DNA from: Comamonadaceae bacterium
Lineage (GTDB): Bacteria > Pseudomonadota > Gammaproteobacteria > Burkholderiales > Burkholderiaceae_C
Length of the DNA: 64,000 nucleotides
Assembly (NCBI GenBank): GCA_947373245.1
Contig: CANBWY010000001.1
Location: forward strand, 43,944-107,943
Reading direction: 5' to 3'
The notes under the pieces were generated by a model. That model was not told the DNA's origin. It searched no databases and saw only the letters and a program-made list of their open reading frames with translations. The position numbers were made by a program, and so were the translations under genes. Shown in pieces: positions 45,323-53,993 of this stretch (positions within the stretch are counted from its first letter, which is position 1; each line of letters opens with the position of its first letter).

Positions 45323-45551
45323 CGGTCCGTGTCGTCTTAGCTTTGGCATGCCGCTGGTTGTTGCAGCGGTCATGGCTGATGGCCAAGTTTTCTTGGTGGC
45401 TGTTGCCGCCTTCGCTCAACGGTTGGATGTGCTCCAGCGTGGCATCGGCGTACGCCACAGGCTCACCACAGACCCAACACGGCACCACGCCATGCAATTG
45501 ACGTGCGACCGTTTTGTAGATCTTGTCACGGGTGAGCTTGAGGCTGGTCAA
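45312..45551 (-). CDS. Small HNH endonuclease domain protein
   Basis: 79 residues from a TTG at 45551, 7 bases after the maeB stop codon; no better start exists. Nearly the whole protein is one HNH domain: zinc cysteines CWVC, the catalytic LEHIQPLSEGGNSHQENLAISHDRCNNQR with the H, N and H positions. No DNA-binding extension is visible. It is sandwiched with overlaps between maeB and the EamA gene, so it is co-transcribed with housekeeping genes rather than part of a mobile element. Substrate and role are unknown. Confidence 0.72.
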   Translation of the reverse strand: MTSLKLTRDKIYKTVARQLHGVVPCWVCGEPVAYADATLEHIQPLSEGGNSHQENLAISHDRCNNQRHAKAKTTRTDGA

Positions 45552-45558
45552 GACGCAG

Positions 45559-46842
45559 TTACTTCAAACGCGCCATCAAGGCCACAGCGTAAGCATCAAA
45601 GTCTTGGATGGGCCGTTTGGCCACACCCGAGGCGTGCGCCGCGCGTGCCACCGCAGGCGAAATGCGCAGCATCAAGCGTGTGTCAAACGGCTTGGGGATG
45701 ATGTTGTCCACACCAAACGCCAAATCCACGCCGGGGTAAGCGGCGGCGACTTCAGGGGTCACCTCGAGTTTGGCCAAGTCGGCGATTTCGCGCACACACG
45801 CGATCTTCATCGCGTCGGTGATCTTGGTGGCACCGCAATCGAGGGCGCCACGGAAGATGTAGGGAAAGCACAACACGTTGTTCACTTGGTTGGGGTAGTC
45901 CGAGCGGCCGGTGGCAATGATGCAATCGGGGCGCACGGCTTTGGCCAATTCGGGGCGAATTTCAGGCTCGGGGTTGGCCAGCGCCAAGATGATGGGTTGG
46001 TCGGCCATGGTCTTGACCATGTCTTGCGTCAACACGCCGGGGGCGGAGCAGCCCAAAAACACGTCAGCGCCGTTGACCGCATCGGCCAAAGTGCGCGTGT
46101 CTGTCTTTTGTGCAAAGCGGGCTTTGGAGGCGTCGTAACCACCGGGGCGGCCCTCGTAAATCACGCCTTTGGAGTCGCACACAAAAATGTGCTCAGGCTT
46201 GACACCCAAACCCACGAACACGTCCAGACAAGCCAAGGCCGCAGCGCCTGCGCCAGACACGGCCACTTTGATATTCGCCACATCTTTGCCGACCAGCTCC
46301 AAACCGTTCAACATGGCCGCAGCCGAGATGATGGCGGTGCCGTGTTGGTCATCGTGGAAGACCGGAATGTGCATGCGCTCGCTGAGCTTTTGCTCGATGT
46401 AGAAGCACTCTGGCGCTTTGATGTCTTCGAGGTTGATGCCACCAAAGGTGGGCTCCATGGCGGCAATGATGTCCACCAGTTTGTCAGGGTCGCGCTCGTC
46501 GAGTTCGATGTCGAACACATCAATGCCTGAGAATTTTTTGAACAAACACCCCTTACCCTCCATCACCGGCTTGCCAGCCAAGGCCCCGATGTCACCCAAG
46601 CCCAACACCGCCGTGCCGTTGGTGATGACGCCCACCAAGTTGCCGCGACTGGTGTAGTCGTAAGAAGTTTGGGGGTCTTTTTCGATCTCCAAGCAGGGGT
46701 AGGCCACGCCGGGTGAGTAGGCCAAGCTCAAGTCGTACTGGTTGTCCAAGGGGTGTGTGGGCTCAACGCGAATCTTGCCCTTGGTGGGCACGCGGTGGTA
46801 GTCCAGCGCGGCGGTGCGCAATGTTTGTTCTGCGGGGGTCAT
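45559..46842 (-). CDS. maeB: NADP-dependent malic enzyme, short form
   Basis: 427 residues. MaeB-type malic enzyme domain: [13 protein letters not shown]-like [46 protein letters not shown], the metal-binding [20 protein letters not shown] and the dinucleotide fold [17 protein letters not shown]. It decarboxylates malate to pyruvate. The usual MaeB of about 760 residues has a C-terminal phosphotransacetylase-like domain; this protein ends right after the NAD-binding domain with [17 protein letters not shown], so it is a naturally short form, not a broken gene. Confidence 0.92.
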   Translation of the reverse strand: MTPAEQTLRTAALDYHRVPTKGKIRVEPTHPLDNQYDLSLAYSPGVAYPCLEIEKDPQTSYDYTSRGNLVGVITNGTAVLGLGDIGALAGKPVMEGKGCLFKKFSGIDVFDIELDERDPDKLVDIIAAMEPTFGGINLEDIKAPECFYIEQKLSERMHIPVFHDDQHGTAIISAAAMLNGLELVGKDVANIKVAVSGAGAAALACLDVFVGLGVKPEHIFVCDSKGVIYEGRPGGYDASKARFAQKTDTRTLADAVNGADVFLGCSAPGVLTQDMVKTMADQPIILALANPEPEIRPELAKAVRPDCIIATGRSDYPNQVNNVLCFPYIFRGALDCGATKITDAMKIACVREIADLAKLEVTPEVAAAYPGVDLAFGVDNIIPKPFDTRLMLRISPAVARAAHASGVAKRPIQDFDAYAVALMARLK

Positions 46843-46881
46843 GAAAGCGGGCTCCGAATTATTTTAAAAATGGGGGTCATC

Positions 46882-48084
46882 CTACTCACTCTGTGAGGGG
46901 GCTTCTGACGTGAGGGTAAGCAAGCCCCCTATGGCCAACAACGACAGGGCGGCCGAGCAAGCAAACGCCCAAGTAGGCGCAAGCGTCCACAAGGCCCCCG
47001 CCATCAAGGAGGCGGGTAAATACAAAACACCGGTGACAAAGCCATACACCCCCATGGCCGAGGCGCGTCGCTGCGGCTCCAAATCGGCAATGTAGGCCTT
47101 GCTTTGTGATTCATCGATGGCATAAAACAGACCGTACACGGCCAACAGAGCCATCATTTCCCAGCGCGTGCTGGCGACCATCAGACACAGGCTCATGCCC
47201 CCATACAACGCATAGCCCAGCAGCACAATGCGGCGTCGCCCCACCTTGTCGCCCAGCTTGCCCACCCACGGCGCAGACAGCACGCAAGTGATGTTGAACA
47301 GGGCGTAGAGCAGCACGATCTCGGTCACCCCAAACCCCAGCGCATGGGCCTTGAGCAAAATAAAGCCAAGGCTGAAATAGCCCAAAGCAAATATGCCTGC
47401 GGGCCACAAGAAACGCTTGAAGCCCACGCTCAGCTGCTGCCAGTTCTCGCGCAGCGGCTCGCGCACATGCGCCGGGGCCGCTTGTTCGGGGATACGCGTG
47501 AGCACCCACACGCTGAGGACCGCCGGCACAAACGCGACCATGAATAAGGTGGCGTATGCACTGGCCGATTCCCCCAACCAAGACAACAAGGCATAGGCCA
47601 CCAGCGGCCCCAGCACAGCGCCTGCTTTGTCCAAGGCCTTGTGCACGCCAAAGGCATAGCCCCGCGTGGCTTGGCCGGCAATAGATGACAACCACGCGTC
47701 ACGCGGCGCACCCCTAAAGCCTTTGCCCAAGCGCTCAAGGATGCGAAACACCGCCAAGCCCGCAATAGACGAGGACACCAACAAAATCAATTTGGCCAAC
47801 GTGGAAAAACCATAGCCCGCGATGGCAAAGCCTTTGCGCTGGCCGCTTCGGTCCGACAGCCAGCCCGCCAAATAGGTGAGCGACGAGGCCGACAAGTCGG
47901 CCATGCCCTCGATGAGCCCTAGCAACGCAGCGGACGCGCCCGCGATGGTGGTGAAGAAAATGGCGAACACCGAGAAAATCATCTCTGAACTCAGGTCGGT
48001 GAGAAAACTCACCACACCGAGCTTGATGATGTCGGGGTGCAGCTTCGAACTTTCGGGTGGCGTAGGCGTGTTCATAAGACGCAT
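46882..48084 (-). CDS. Major facilitator superfamily transporter
   Basis: 400 residues, about 12 hydrophobic helices. MFS motif A-like segment YLAGWLSDRSGQRKGFAIAGY between helices 2 and 3 and its repeat WVGKLGDKVGRRRIVLLGYALYG between 8 and 9. The start IIKLGVVSFLTDLSSEMIFSVFAIFFTT and FRILERLGKGFRGAPRDAWLSSIAG are shared with an MFS group of unknown substrate found in many proteobacteria. A start at 48075 (MNTPTPPE) is possible. Divergent from the RlmI-like gene. Confidence 0.9.
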   Translation of the reverse strand: MRLMNTPTPPESSKLHPDIIKLGVVSFLTDLSSEMIFSVFAIFFTTIAGASAALLGLIEGMADLSASSLTYLAGWLSDRSGQRKGFAIAGYGFSTLAKLILLVSSSIAGLAVFRILERLGKGFRGAPRDAWLSSIAGQATRGYAFGVHKALDKAGAVLGPLVAYALLSWLGESASAYATLFMVAFVPAVLSVWVLTRIPEQAAPAHVREPLRENWQQLSVGFKRFLWPAGIFALGYFSLGFILLKAHALGFGVTEIVLLYALFNITCVLSAPWVGKLGDKVGRRRIVLLGYALYGGMSLCLMVASTRWEMMALLAVYGLFYAIDESQSKAYIADLEPQRRASAMGVYGFVTGVLYLPASLMAGALWTLAPTWAFACSAALSLLAIGGLLTLTSEAPSQSE

Positions 48085-48146
48085 CCATTATGAGATACAT
48101 ACACTTAGCCCCTCCCAAACGCCCTAGCTTTTTGCTACTTCACACC

Positions 48147-49124
48147 ATGCAAGCCCTGCTCCATGCCATTGCCACGATGGCCCTGCCTACTGACGCACAG
48201 CGCGTTTTTCATGGCCGTGGCGGCCTGTACCCGGGCTGCGAACCATGGGCTTTAGATGCTTTCCCGCCCGTGTTGGTGTTGACCAGTTTTCAAGCGGTCA
48301 CTGAGGACGAACTGACCACCGTGGACGCAGCGCTGTCTGCACGTTGGGCGCAGATCGCCCCAGACCAGCCGCTGAATTGGGTGTTTCAGTGCCGCGCCGA
48401 AGGCCACATCGACACCCGCTTGATGCGCGGCACCGTGCCCGACCCGCATGTGGTGACTGAAAACGGCGCTCGCTTTCGCGTGCATGTGCTCAAAGGGCAA
48501 AACCACGGTTTGTTCCTCGACATGGCCGAGGGGCGCGAATGGGTGCGGCAATTCGTGCACGCTTACCCTGCCACACAGCCGCGCCTGAAGGTGCTCAACT
48601 TGTTTGCCTACACCTGCGCGTTCTCAGTGGTGGCCCTGCAAGCCGGTGCCAAACAAGTGGTGAACGTGGACATGAGCCACGGCGCGATGGCCATTGGCCA
48701 ACAAAACCACCCACTCAACGGCATCAGCACGGGCGCGACTTTTTTGATGCACGATATTTTTAAAACGTGGGGCAAGATCACGCGCAGCGGGCCTTATGGC
48801 TTGGTCATCGTGGACCCGCCCAGCTACCAAAAAGGCAGCTTCATCGCCACCAAAGACTACGCCAAACTCATGCGCCGTTTGCCCGAGTTGCTGGCCCCCG
48901 GCGGCTACGCGCTGCTGTGCCTCAACGCCCCCGAGCTGGGCTTGGCCTTCTTGCAAGACCAAATGCAAGCACTGGCCCCTGAGTTGAACTTCGTGCAACG
49001 CGTGGCCAACCCGGCGGCGTTTGCCGATGTGTCGCCCGAGCGTTCGCTCAAAGTGCTGGTGTATCAGCTGCCGCCCTTGCCAGCATCATCGCCCGCTTCC
49101 CCTGTTGCGTCGGAGGGCACATGA
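48147..49124 (+). CDS. Class I SAM-dependent methyltransferase, RlmI/RlmK-like
   Basis: 325 residues from the ATG at 48147 (MQALLHAIATMALPTDAQRVFHGRGGLYPG); the track start at 48090 is rejected. The HGLFLDMAEGREWVRQF segment, SAM motif I LNLFAYTCAFSVVALQAGA, the acidic NVDMSHGAMAIGQQN and the catalytic VIVDPPSYQKGSF are those of the RlmI/YccW group that methylates cytosine or guanine of 23S rRNA. The N-terminal PUA domain of RlmI is missing, so the exact RNA target is uncertain. Confidence 0.87.
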   Translation: MQALLHAIATMALPTDAQRVFHGRGGLYPGCEPWALDAFPPVLVLTSFQAVTEDELTTVDAALSARWAQIAPDQPLNWVFQCRAEGHIDTRLMRGTVPDPHVVTENGARFRVHVLKGQNHGLFLDMAEGREWVRQFVHAYPATQPRLKVLNLFAYTCAFSVVALQAGAKQVVNVDMSHGAMAIGQQNHPLNGISTGATFLMHDIFKTWGKITRSGPYGLVIVDPPSYQKGSFIATKDYAKLMRRLPELLAPGGYALLCLNAPELGLAFLQDQMQALAPELNFVQRVANPAAFADVSPERSLKVLVYQLPPLPASSPASPVASEGT

Positions 49125-49525
49125 GGTCTCACATCGCCATCGTCGACGTCGACAACTGCGACTCTTGGACCCGCTACCGCAGCGGCCTGTGCAACACCTG
49201 CGCGGCCAACTGCTGCACCATGCCCGTGGAAGTCAAGCTAGCCGACTTGGTGCGCCTTGAGCTGGTGGACCCGTTTGAAGCCGAACACGAAGCGCCCAAG
49301 CAAATCGCCAAACGGCTGCAAAAAGCGGGGCTGATTGCGCACTTCAATTTCAAGAACAGCATCTTCACGTTGGCACGTCGCGCCAATGGCGACTGCGCCA
49401 ACCTCGACGCCAAAACACGGCGTTGCACCGTGTATGACAAACGGCCCAACACCTGCCGGCTGCACCCGCAGGTGGGGCCAAAACCGGGCTATTGCCCGTA
49501 TGGACAGGCGGTCCAATCCCGCTAA
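49121..49525 (+). CDS. YkgJ family cysteine-cluster protein
   Basis: 134 residues. Eight-cysteine arrangement of the YkgJ (zinc- or iron-chelating) family: GLCNTCAANCCTMPVEVKLADLVRL, NGDCANLDAKTRRCTVYDKRPNTCRLHPQ and GYCPYG. The family probably binds Zn or an Fe-S cluster; the role is unknown. It is coupled to the methyltransferase by a 4-bp ATGA overlap. Confidence 0.9.
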   Translation: MRSHIAIVDVDNCDSWTRYRSGLCNTCAANCCTMPVEVKLADLVRLELVDPFEAEHEAPKQIAKRLQKAGLIAHFNFKNSIFTLARRANGDCANLDAKTRRCTVYDKRPNTCRLHPQVGPKPGYCPYGQAVQSR

Positions 49526-49568
49526 AAATTGTCAATTTAAAAGACATCTGATCTATGTAATATGCGGC

Positions 49569-50987
49569 ATGCAAATCAGACTCGCCACCCTTGCCCTGGT
49601 AGGACTTTACGGCTGCTGCATGCCGGTGCAAGCGCTGCCCTCCTTTGCCACGCAAACTGAGCAACCCTGTGCCGCCTGCCACTTGAGCATGGGGGAACTG
49701 ACACCTGCTGGTCGCCATTTCAAACTCACGGGATACACACAAGGCAAACGGGGCAACCCGCTGTCGGCCACCGCCACTGCATCGGTGACAAAGGTGAGAA
49801 ACACCGCCAGCAGCGCAGACGCGAGTGTGACGATGCCGCAAAACGGCAAACCCATTCCCGAAGCAGCCAGTCTGTTTGTGGCGGGCAAACTCTCCGAACA
49901 TATGGGTGGCAAAATCAAATGGACGGCCAACGCCGCCAACACCAACCCCATCTTCGCCAGCTCGGGACTTCAAACGGGCACACACGTCGGGAGCGATTTG
50001 TTTCTTGACGCCAGTGATGTGCGATTCGCCACACAAGATGATTTGGGCGATCAAGCGATCACTTGGGGCATCACCCTCAACAACGCCCCAGCCAGTCAAG
50101 ACTTGTGGAACACCACCCCCGTCCACGACTTTCCCTTCAAAAGCTCAAGCTTGCTCAATGCATGGGGGCTGGGCCAGTTTGGCCCCACATCCATGATCGA
50201 CGGTGGCACCGCATCTCAAACGCTTGGGCTTGGCGTGTATGCCATGCTCAACGACAGCATCTACCTTGAACTCAGCAATTACCAAAGCAGCCATCTGACG
50301 GGTGCCGCACTGCAACTGTCCGGATCAGTCAACACCTTCAACTCAAGCGCCAACCCCTACTGGCGCATGGCATGGAACAAGGTCAGTGGCAGCGACTCTT
50401 ACATGGTCGGCACATTCGGCATGGTGACCCGACTGGCCAGAGACCCTTTTGTGGTGGGCTCGGCCTCGGGCACCTACACAGACCTCGGCCTCGATGCGCA
50501 ATACCAGCACATCACAGACACCCACTCGGTGTCAGCCCAAGCCACATTCATCCACGAACAAGTCGACTGGGGCAATCGCTCTGTGGGCCGTAGCCACGAC
50601 AACGGCACAAGCAGCCTGAGGACCTTCAAAACAAAAGTCACCTACGACTATGCGCGAACGTATGGGGCCAGTGTGTTTCAATTCGCGTCCAATGGCAGCA
50701 CGGACCAGCTGTATTGGTCTTACAACGCAAACCCCAATGTGATCAATGGGGCCTGCAACCAAAACACGTCCTTGTTGGCGTATTGCTCAGCCACCGGGTC
50801 ACCCAAAACAAGCGGCCTTGGTTTCGAGCTTTACTACGTCCCGCAGCCGCACATTCGGTTGGCACTGCAGCAAACCTTCTATCGCAACTTCTTAGGTGGC
50901 CCCACCTTCATCGACAACTCCACTGGCAACACGCGGGCCGCGAGCGACAACAACTTGACTTACCTCTATGTCACCGTCGCGTACTGA
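49569..50987 (+). CDS. Cyc2-like fused outer-membrane cytochrome c-porin
   Basis: 472 residues from the ATG at 49569; the track start lies inside the YkgJ gene. Signal peptide to about residue 24, then LPSFATQTEQPCAACHLSMGELTPAGRHFKLTGYT with a single heme motif CAACH. The remaining 400 residues are a beta-barrel: alternating polar/hydrophobic strands, Asn/Ser/Gly-rich loops and a terminal aromatic (LTYLYVTVAY). The heme motif followed by the aromatic FKLTGYT stretch and a barrel of this length is the plan of Cyc2-type cytochrome-porins, some of which oxidise extracellular Fe(II). Whether this one does so is unknown; many relatives occur in bacteria not known as iron oxidisers. Confidence 0.75.
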   Translation: MQIRLATLALVGLYGCCMPVQALPSFATQTEQPCAACHLSMGELTPAGRHFKLTGYTQGKRGNPLSATATASVTKVRNTASSADASVTMPQNGKPIPEAASLFVAGKLSEHMGGKIKWTANAANTNPIFASSGLQTGTHVGSDLFLDASDVRFATQDDLGDQAITWGITLNNAPASQDLWNTTPVHDFPFKSSSLLNAWGLGQFGPTSMIDGGTASQTLGLGVYAMLNDSIYLELSNYQSSHLTGAALQLSGSVNTFNSSANPYWRMAWNKVSGSDSYMVGTFGMVTRLARDPFVVGSASGTYTDLGLDAQYQHITDTHSVSAQATFIHEQVDWGNRSVGRSHDNGTSSLRTFKTKVTYDYARTYGASVFQFASNGSTDQLYWSYNANPNVINGACNQNTSLLAYCSATGSPKTSGLGFELYYVPQPHIRLALQQTFYRNFLGGPTFIDNSTGNTRAASDNNLTYLYVTVAY

Positions 50988-51010
50988 GAGGCCAGCACAG
51001 CCTGCTCAGA

Positions 51011-51394
51011 TCAGTTGAGCCTGTCTAATAACGCTTGCGTGTCGCGGATGATGGGTTGCGCCAATTGCAGCAACACATGGCTATCGAGCGCTTGCTGTGC
51101 CCAGCGGTTGGAGGCCTCCAACACGGGGTGTGTGTGCAAATATTCAGGCACCTCAAACTCAGGCGACTCTTGTTTGAACGCCTCCAGCATGCTGAGATAG
51201 CCAGCGAAATACAGGCTGTACATCAGGGCGTTGGCCGCCTCTTGGGTGATTTCACGACGTCCCACCCATTGCAAAAACAAAGCCTTGGCTGTCTCAATCG
51301 TGGGCAGATCGTTGGCATTCAGTTGGAACTCTTCGTTCAAGGCTTGACAGGCCTTGTCCCATTGCGCTTGCGCCTCTGTCATTTGGTTCATCAT
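51011..51394 (-). CDS. Hypothetical protein, 127 residues
   Basis: All-helical, acidic protein (MMNQMTEAQAQWDKACQALNEEFQL ... AQPIIRDTQALLDRLN). No motif, membrane segment or signal is visible and I do not recognise the family. It starts 12 bp after the SET-domain gene stop codon on the same strand, so the two probably form one transcript. A start at 51391 is equally possible. Confidence 0.6.
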   Translation of the reverse strand: MMNQMTEAQAQWDKACQALNEEFQLNANDLPTIETAKALFLQWVGRREITQEAANALMYSLYFAGYLSMLEAFKQESPEFEVPEYLHTHPVLEASNRWAQQALDSHVLLQLAQPIIRDTQALLDRLN

Positions 51395-51406
51395 TTCAAA
51401 TTCTGC

Positions 51407-51874
51407 TTAAGCCAGCATCGTACCCTTGCACTTCTTCGCGCCGCAACGGCAGGCGTATTTGGCTCTTAACGCGTCGGTCAACGGTTCATCGCTGATGAGC
51501 CCGTAGTTGAACGTCAACTCCTCACCTGCCCACACGGGGCGGCGGGTTTTGATGAAGATGCGCCCCTGGATTTGGTCGGGCACGCAATTGGGGCGGCACG
51601 AGTGGTTGATCCAGCGCGAGTCATTGCCGCCGTGCAGGCCATCAATCACCCGCGTGTCGTCGATGTGAAAGTAAAACGTGTGTTCGGGATTGCTTGGGTC
51701 ATGCGGGTGGCGGCGCAGCGCCTCGGCCATCGAAATGACCTCGCCCACATATTCAATGACGGTTTCACCGGCCGCGATGTGGCTCAGGGCAAACACGCCT
51801 TGGCCATGCACCGTGGAGCGAGAAACGTAACAAGAAGGGCGTTGCAAATCAGACACATTCAAACCGTAACACAC
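51407..51874 (-). CDS. SET-domain lysine methyltransferase-like protein
   Basis: 155 residues from a GTG at 51874 placed 6 bases after GAGGGG; the TTG at 51940 in the track and GTG at 51856 are alternatives. The SET core is complete: VHGQGVFALSHIAAGETVIEYVGE, SRWINHSCRPNCVP (the pseudoknot motif with Tyr-like Asn-His), and WAGEELTFNYG. A post-SET cysteine cluster CRCGAKKCKG ends the protein. SET proteins transfer methyl groups from SAM to lysine side chains; bacterial targets are mostly unknown. Preceded by an AT-rich stretch shared with the fimbrial operon. Confidence 0.85.
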   Translation of the reverse strand: MCYGLNVSDLQRPSCYVSRSTVHGQGVFALSHIAAGETVIEYVGEVISMAEALRRHPHDPSNPEHTFYFHIDDTRVIDGLHGGNDSRWINHSCRPNCVPDQIQGRIFIKTRRPVWAGEELTFNYGLISDEPLTDALRAKYACRCGAKKCKGTMLA

Positions 51875-51943
51875 CCCTCTCCCCTCGCCATGAATATACA
51901 AAAAGCATTGAATATCTGCCAAATCCTCCCTAAAGTACAAAAT

Positions 51944-51965
51944 TTTTTGATAAACGTATCAAAAA
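51944..51965. repeat. Palindrome 1 upstream of the fimbrial operon
   Basis: TTTTTGATA-aacg-TATCAAAAA, 9-bp perfect arms. It shares TTGATA/TATCAA half sites with palindrome 2, 30 bases further on. Possible operator for the fimbrial or SET-gene promoter. Confidence 0.4.
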
Positions 51966-51994
51966 CTACTATTTAGATGTAAACTTTAGATTGC

Positions 51995-52015
51995 ATTGAT
52001 ATTTAAAATATCAAT
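51995..52015. repeat. Palindrome 2 upstream of the fimbrial operon
   Basis: ATTGATATTT-a-AAATATCAAT, 10-bp perfect arms, 70 bp before the fimA-like start codon. Same TTGATA half sites as palindrome 1, with different spacing. Confidence 0.4.
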
Positions 52016-52084
52016 CAAAAACAAACATGCAAATTTATTCCCGCTCCAATTTGTGGGATTTTTAAAAACTTTGAAAGCTAAATC

Positions 52085-52714
52085 ATGCGTCTCAATTTTC
52101 GTAACAAATCAGCAGTGATGATCGCCCTCGGCCTTGGCATGATGCAATTGGCCCAAGCACAGGCGGCCGATGCCACCGTGACTTTTGCCGGTCAAGTGAC
52201 CGCCAACACTTGTACGCTGTCACTGACCGACGGTACCAACTCGGCCACCAACGGCAACCTCAACGTGGACTTTGGCAAGATTACGTTCGGAACAGGCGGG
52301 ATCACTACGGGAATGCTTCTAGGTTCCAGCAAAACCGTGACCCTCTCTGCCAAGAACGCCGCCGGAGCTGCCGCATGCGCCAGTTCCGGACTAACCGGCG
52401 AAAAAGCCAACTTCAACGTTTTGTTGGATTTGAGCGCCAGCCAAATCACAACTGTTGCTGGTAAGACTTACCGTACCAACGATCTGGCTGCCAATGGCAC
52501 CAATGCAGTGTTGGCTTTGGCCACGGGTACAACCATAACCAATCAGCTGAGCTTGACACCACGTGCAGGTGATACAGGCACGTTTGCAGCCGCAAGCTCG
52601 GTCGCTATTGCCACAGGCACCATTCCATTGACCGCACAGTTGGTGACCTCTGGGACAACTTTGACGGCTGGTGCATTCAGCGCCAGCATTCCCTTGTTCT
52701 TGGTTTACCAGTAA
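52085..52714 (+). CDS. Type 1-like fimbrial major subunit
   Basis: 209 residues. Signal peptide ends at AQAQAAD; the mature part TVTFAGQVTANTCTLSLTDGTN begins with the typical donor strand and first cysteine, with the second cysteine in AAACASSGL. The C-terminal ASIPLFLVYQ has the penultimate-Tyr-type beta-zipper read by the chaperone. As the first gene of the chaperone-usher cluster it is probably the shaft pilin. Lower GC than neighbouring housekeeping genes. Confidence 0.88.
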   Translation: MRLNFRNKSAVMIALGLGMMQLAQAQAADATVTFAGQVTANTCTLSLTDGTNSATNGNLNVDFGKITFGTGGITTGMLLGSSKTVTLSAKNAAGAAACASSGLTGEKANFNVLLDLSASQITTVAGKTYRTNDLAANGTNAVLALATGTTITNQLSLTPRAGDTGTFAAASSVAIATGTIPLTAQLVTSGTTLTAGAFSASIPLFLVYQ

Positions 52715-52797
52715 GCCTTGCGCGTGCTGAGGGCGCTGTCAAAATTTTTGTCGAATTTATTAATTTTTATTAGTAAAATGATATTTTCGAAAGAAAT

Positions 52798-53211
52798 ATG
52801 GCGCGCCCGATTGGCTTTGTCAAAAACCTGCTGTCACGTCTGACGGTTCTCGTTGGCCTGTGCTTTTTCCCACATGTACATGCTGAAATACTTGATGGCA
52901 GGTTGAGCTTTGAAGCTCAAATATCCCAGAGCACTTGTCTGCTGTCGTCGGACAACGATGACGGCCCCCCACCTACACGCATCACCTTTTCGTTGAACAC
53001 CGAAAAAGGCAAGCGTATGTGTATGAATTCAAATAACTTAAAAATATCGGTGGATTCACCACAGCGCCAAATGTCCGAATTGAATGATCGGTGGTACTTG
53101 GCCAATACTTTTGGAAGCGAAGCGTTCACGCTACAGAGCGTTCAGCGCAGCGGCATGAAGCCCATGCATGCGTTCGAAGCCAAATTGGCGTTGCTAGTGG
53201 ATTACCAATGA
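52798..53211 (+). CDS. Minor fimbrial subunit-like protein
   Basis: 137 residues. Signal peptide (LTVLVGLCFFPHVHA), then LDGRLSFEAQISQSTCLLSS with the pilin-type first cysteine and a second in KRMCMNSN, and a C-terminal FEAKLALLVDYQ that matches the chaperone-binding beta-zipper of pilins. Shorter than usual; may be a tip adaptor or a divergent subunit. The stop codon overlaps the chaperone ATG. Confidence 0.72.
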   Translation: MARPIGFVKNLLSRLTVLVGLCFFPHVHAEILDGRLSFEAQISQSTCLLSSDNDDGPPPTRITFSLNTEKGKRMCMNSNNLKISVDSPQRQMSELNDRWYLANTFGSEAFTLQSVQRSGMKPMHAFEAKLALLVDYQ

Positions 53212-53942
53212 TGAAGTACTTTTTTGCACCATTCGTCTTAGCTCTGGTTTTGGCTGCGCCATGCGCGGTGGCCGAAATGATCATCGACACCACACGGGTG
53301 ATTTACCCCGAAGCTCGGCGTGAAGTCACCTTCAACGTCAGCAATGTGTCAAAAGAGAAACCATCGCTGATCCAGATGTGGGTGGACGACGGCGTGAACA
53401 CGGTGTCCCCCGAAGACGTGGTGACGCCCTTCAATATTTCCCCGCCGGTGGCGCGTGTCGGCGTCGAGGGCCGCCAAGTGGTGCGCATGGTCTACACCGG
53501 CGATCCGCTGGCCAGCGATCGCGAAAGTCTTTACTGGTTCAACATGTTAGAGGTCCCCCCCAAGTCCAATGCGGAAAACCGTTTGAGCTTTGCCATTCGC
53601 ACACGCATCAAATTGTTCTTCAGGCCCAAAGGGCTGAAAGGCGATCCGGGTCAAGCGATGGGCAAAGTCACGTGGAAAGTTGTGAAACAAGACAACGGTT
53701 GGGCCATTGAAGGCGACAACCCGACACCTTTTCACATGTCGTTTTTGAGCTTGAATCTAGGCGAACCTGATCAACTCATCTCCGTCACAGAGGGCGGCAT
53801 GCTCAAGCCCCTGAGCCATGCCAGCTTCCCCGTCACCATGACGGACAAACTGCCACAAAAATACTCGTTGCTCGTGGCTGACTTTATCAATGACTATGGT
53901 GGTGTGAATTCCACCTCGTTCACATTAGCCCCTGCCAAGTAA
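53208..53942 (+). CDS. Periplasmic fimbrial chaperone (PapD/FimC family)
   Basis: 244 residues from the first of two ATGs at 53208, overlapping the previous stop by 4 bp. Signal peptide MMKYFFAPFVLALVLAAPCAVA. PapD hallmarks: IDTTRVIYPEARREVTFNVSNVS, LIQMWVDDG, FNISPPVARVGVEGRQVVRMVYTGDPLASDRESLYWFNMLEVPP and IRTRIKLFFRP. The subunit-binding Arg and Lys are in TTRVIYPE and RIKLFFRP. It folds and delivers pilins to the usher. Confidence 0.95.
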   Translation: MMKYFFAPFVLALVLAAPCAVAEMIIDTTRVIYPEARREVTFNVSNVSKEKPSLIQMWVDDGVNTVSPEDVVTPFNISPPVARVGVEGRQVVRMVYTGDPLASDRESLYWFNMLEVPPKSNAENRLSFAIRTRIKLFFRPKGLKGDPGQAMGKVTWKVVKQDNGWAIEGDNPTPFHMSFLSLNLGEPDQLISVTEGGMLKPLSHASFPVTMTDKLPQKYSLLVADFINDYGGVNSTSFTLAPAK

Positions 53943-53993
53943 GTCGTATCGCAACTGGGTCGGGGGTGACTCAAAACAAACACGTCGACACAC

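Noticed and set aside
45559-46842. Short malic enzyme as a truncated gene.
   Set aside because: The protein ends at a natural domain boundary with normal codon use and the next gene follows in 7 bp; no remnant of a phosphotransacetylase domain is seen downstream.
51944-51965. Palindrome TTTTTGATA-aacg-TATCAAAAA as an FNR site.
   Set aside because: The spacing between TTGAT and ATCAA is 6, not 4.
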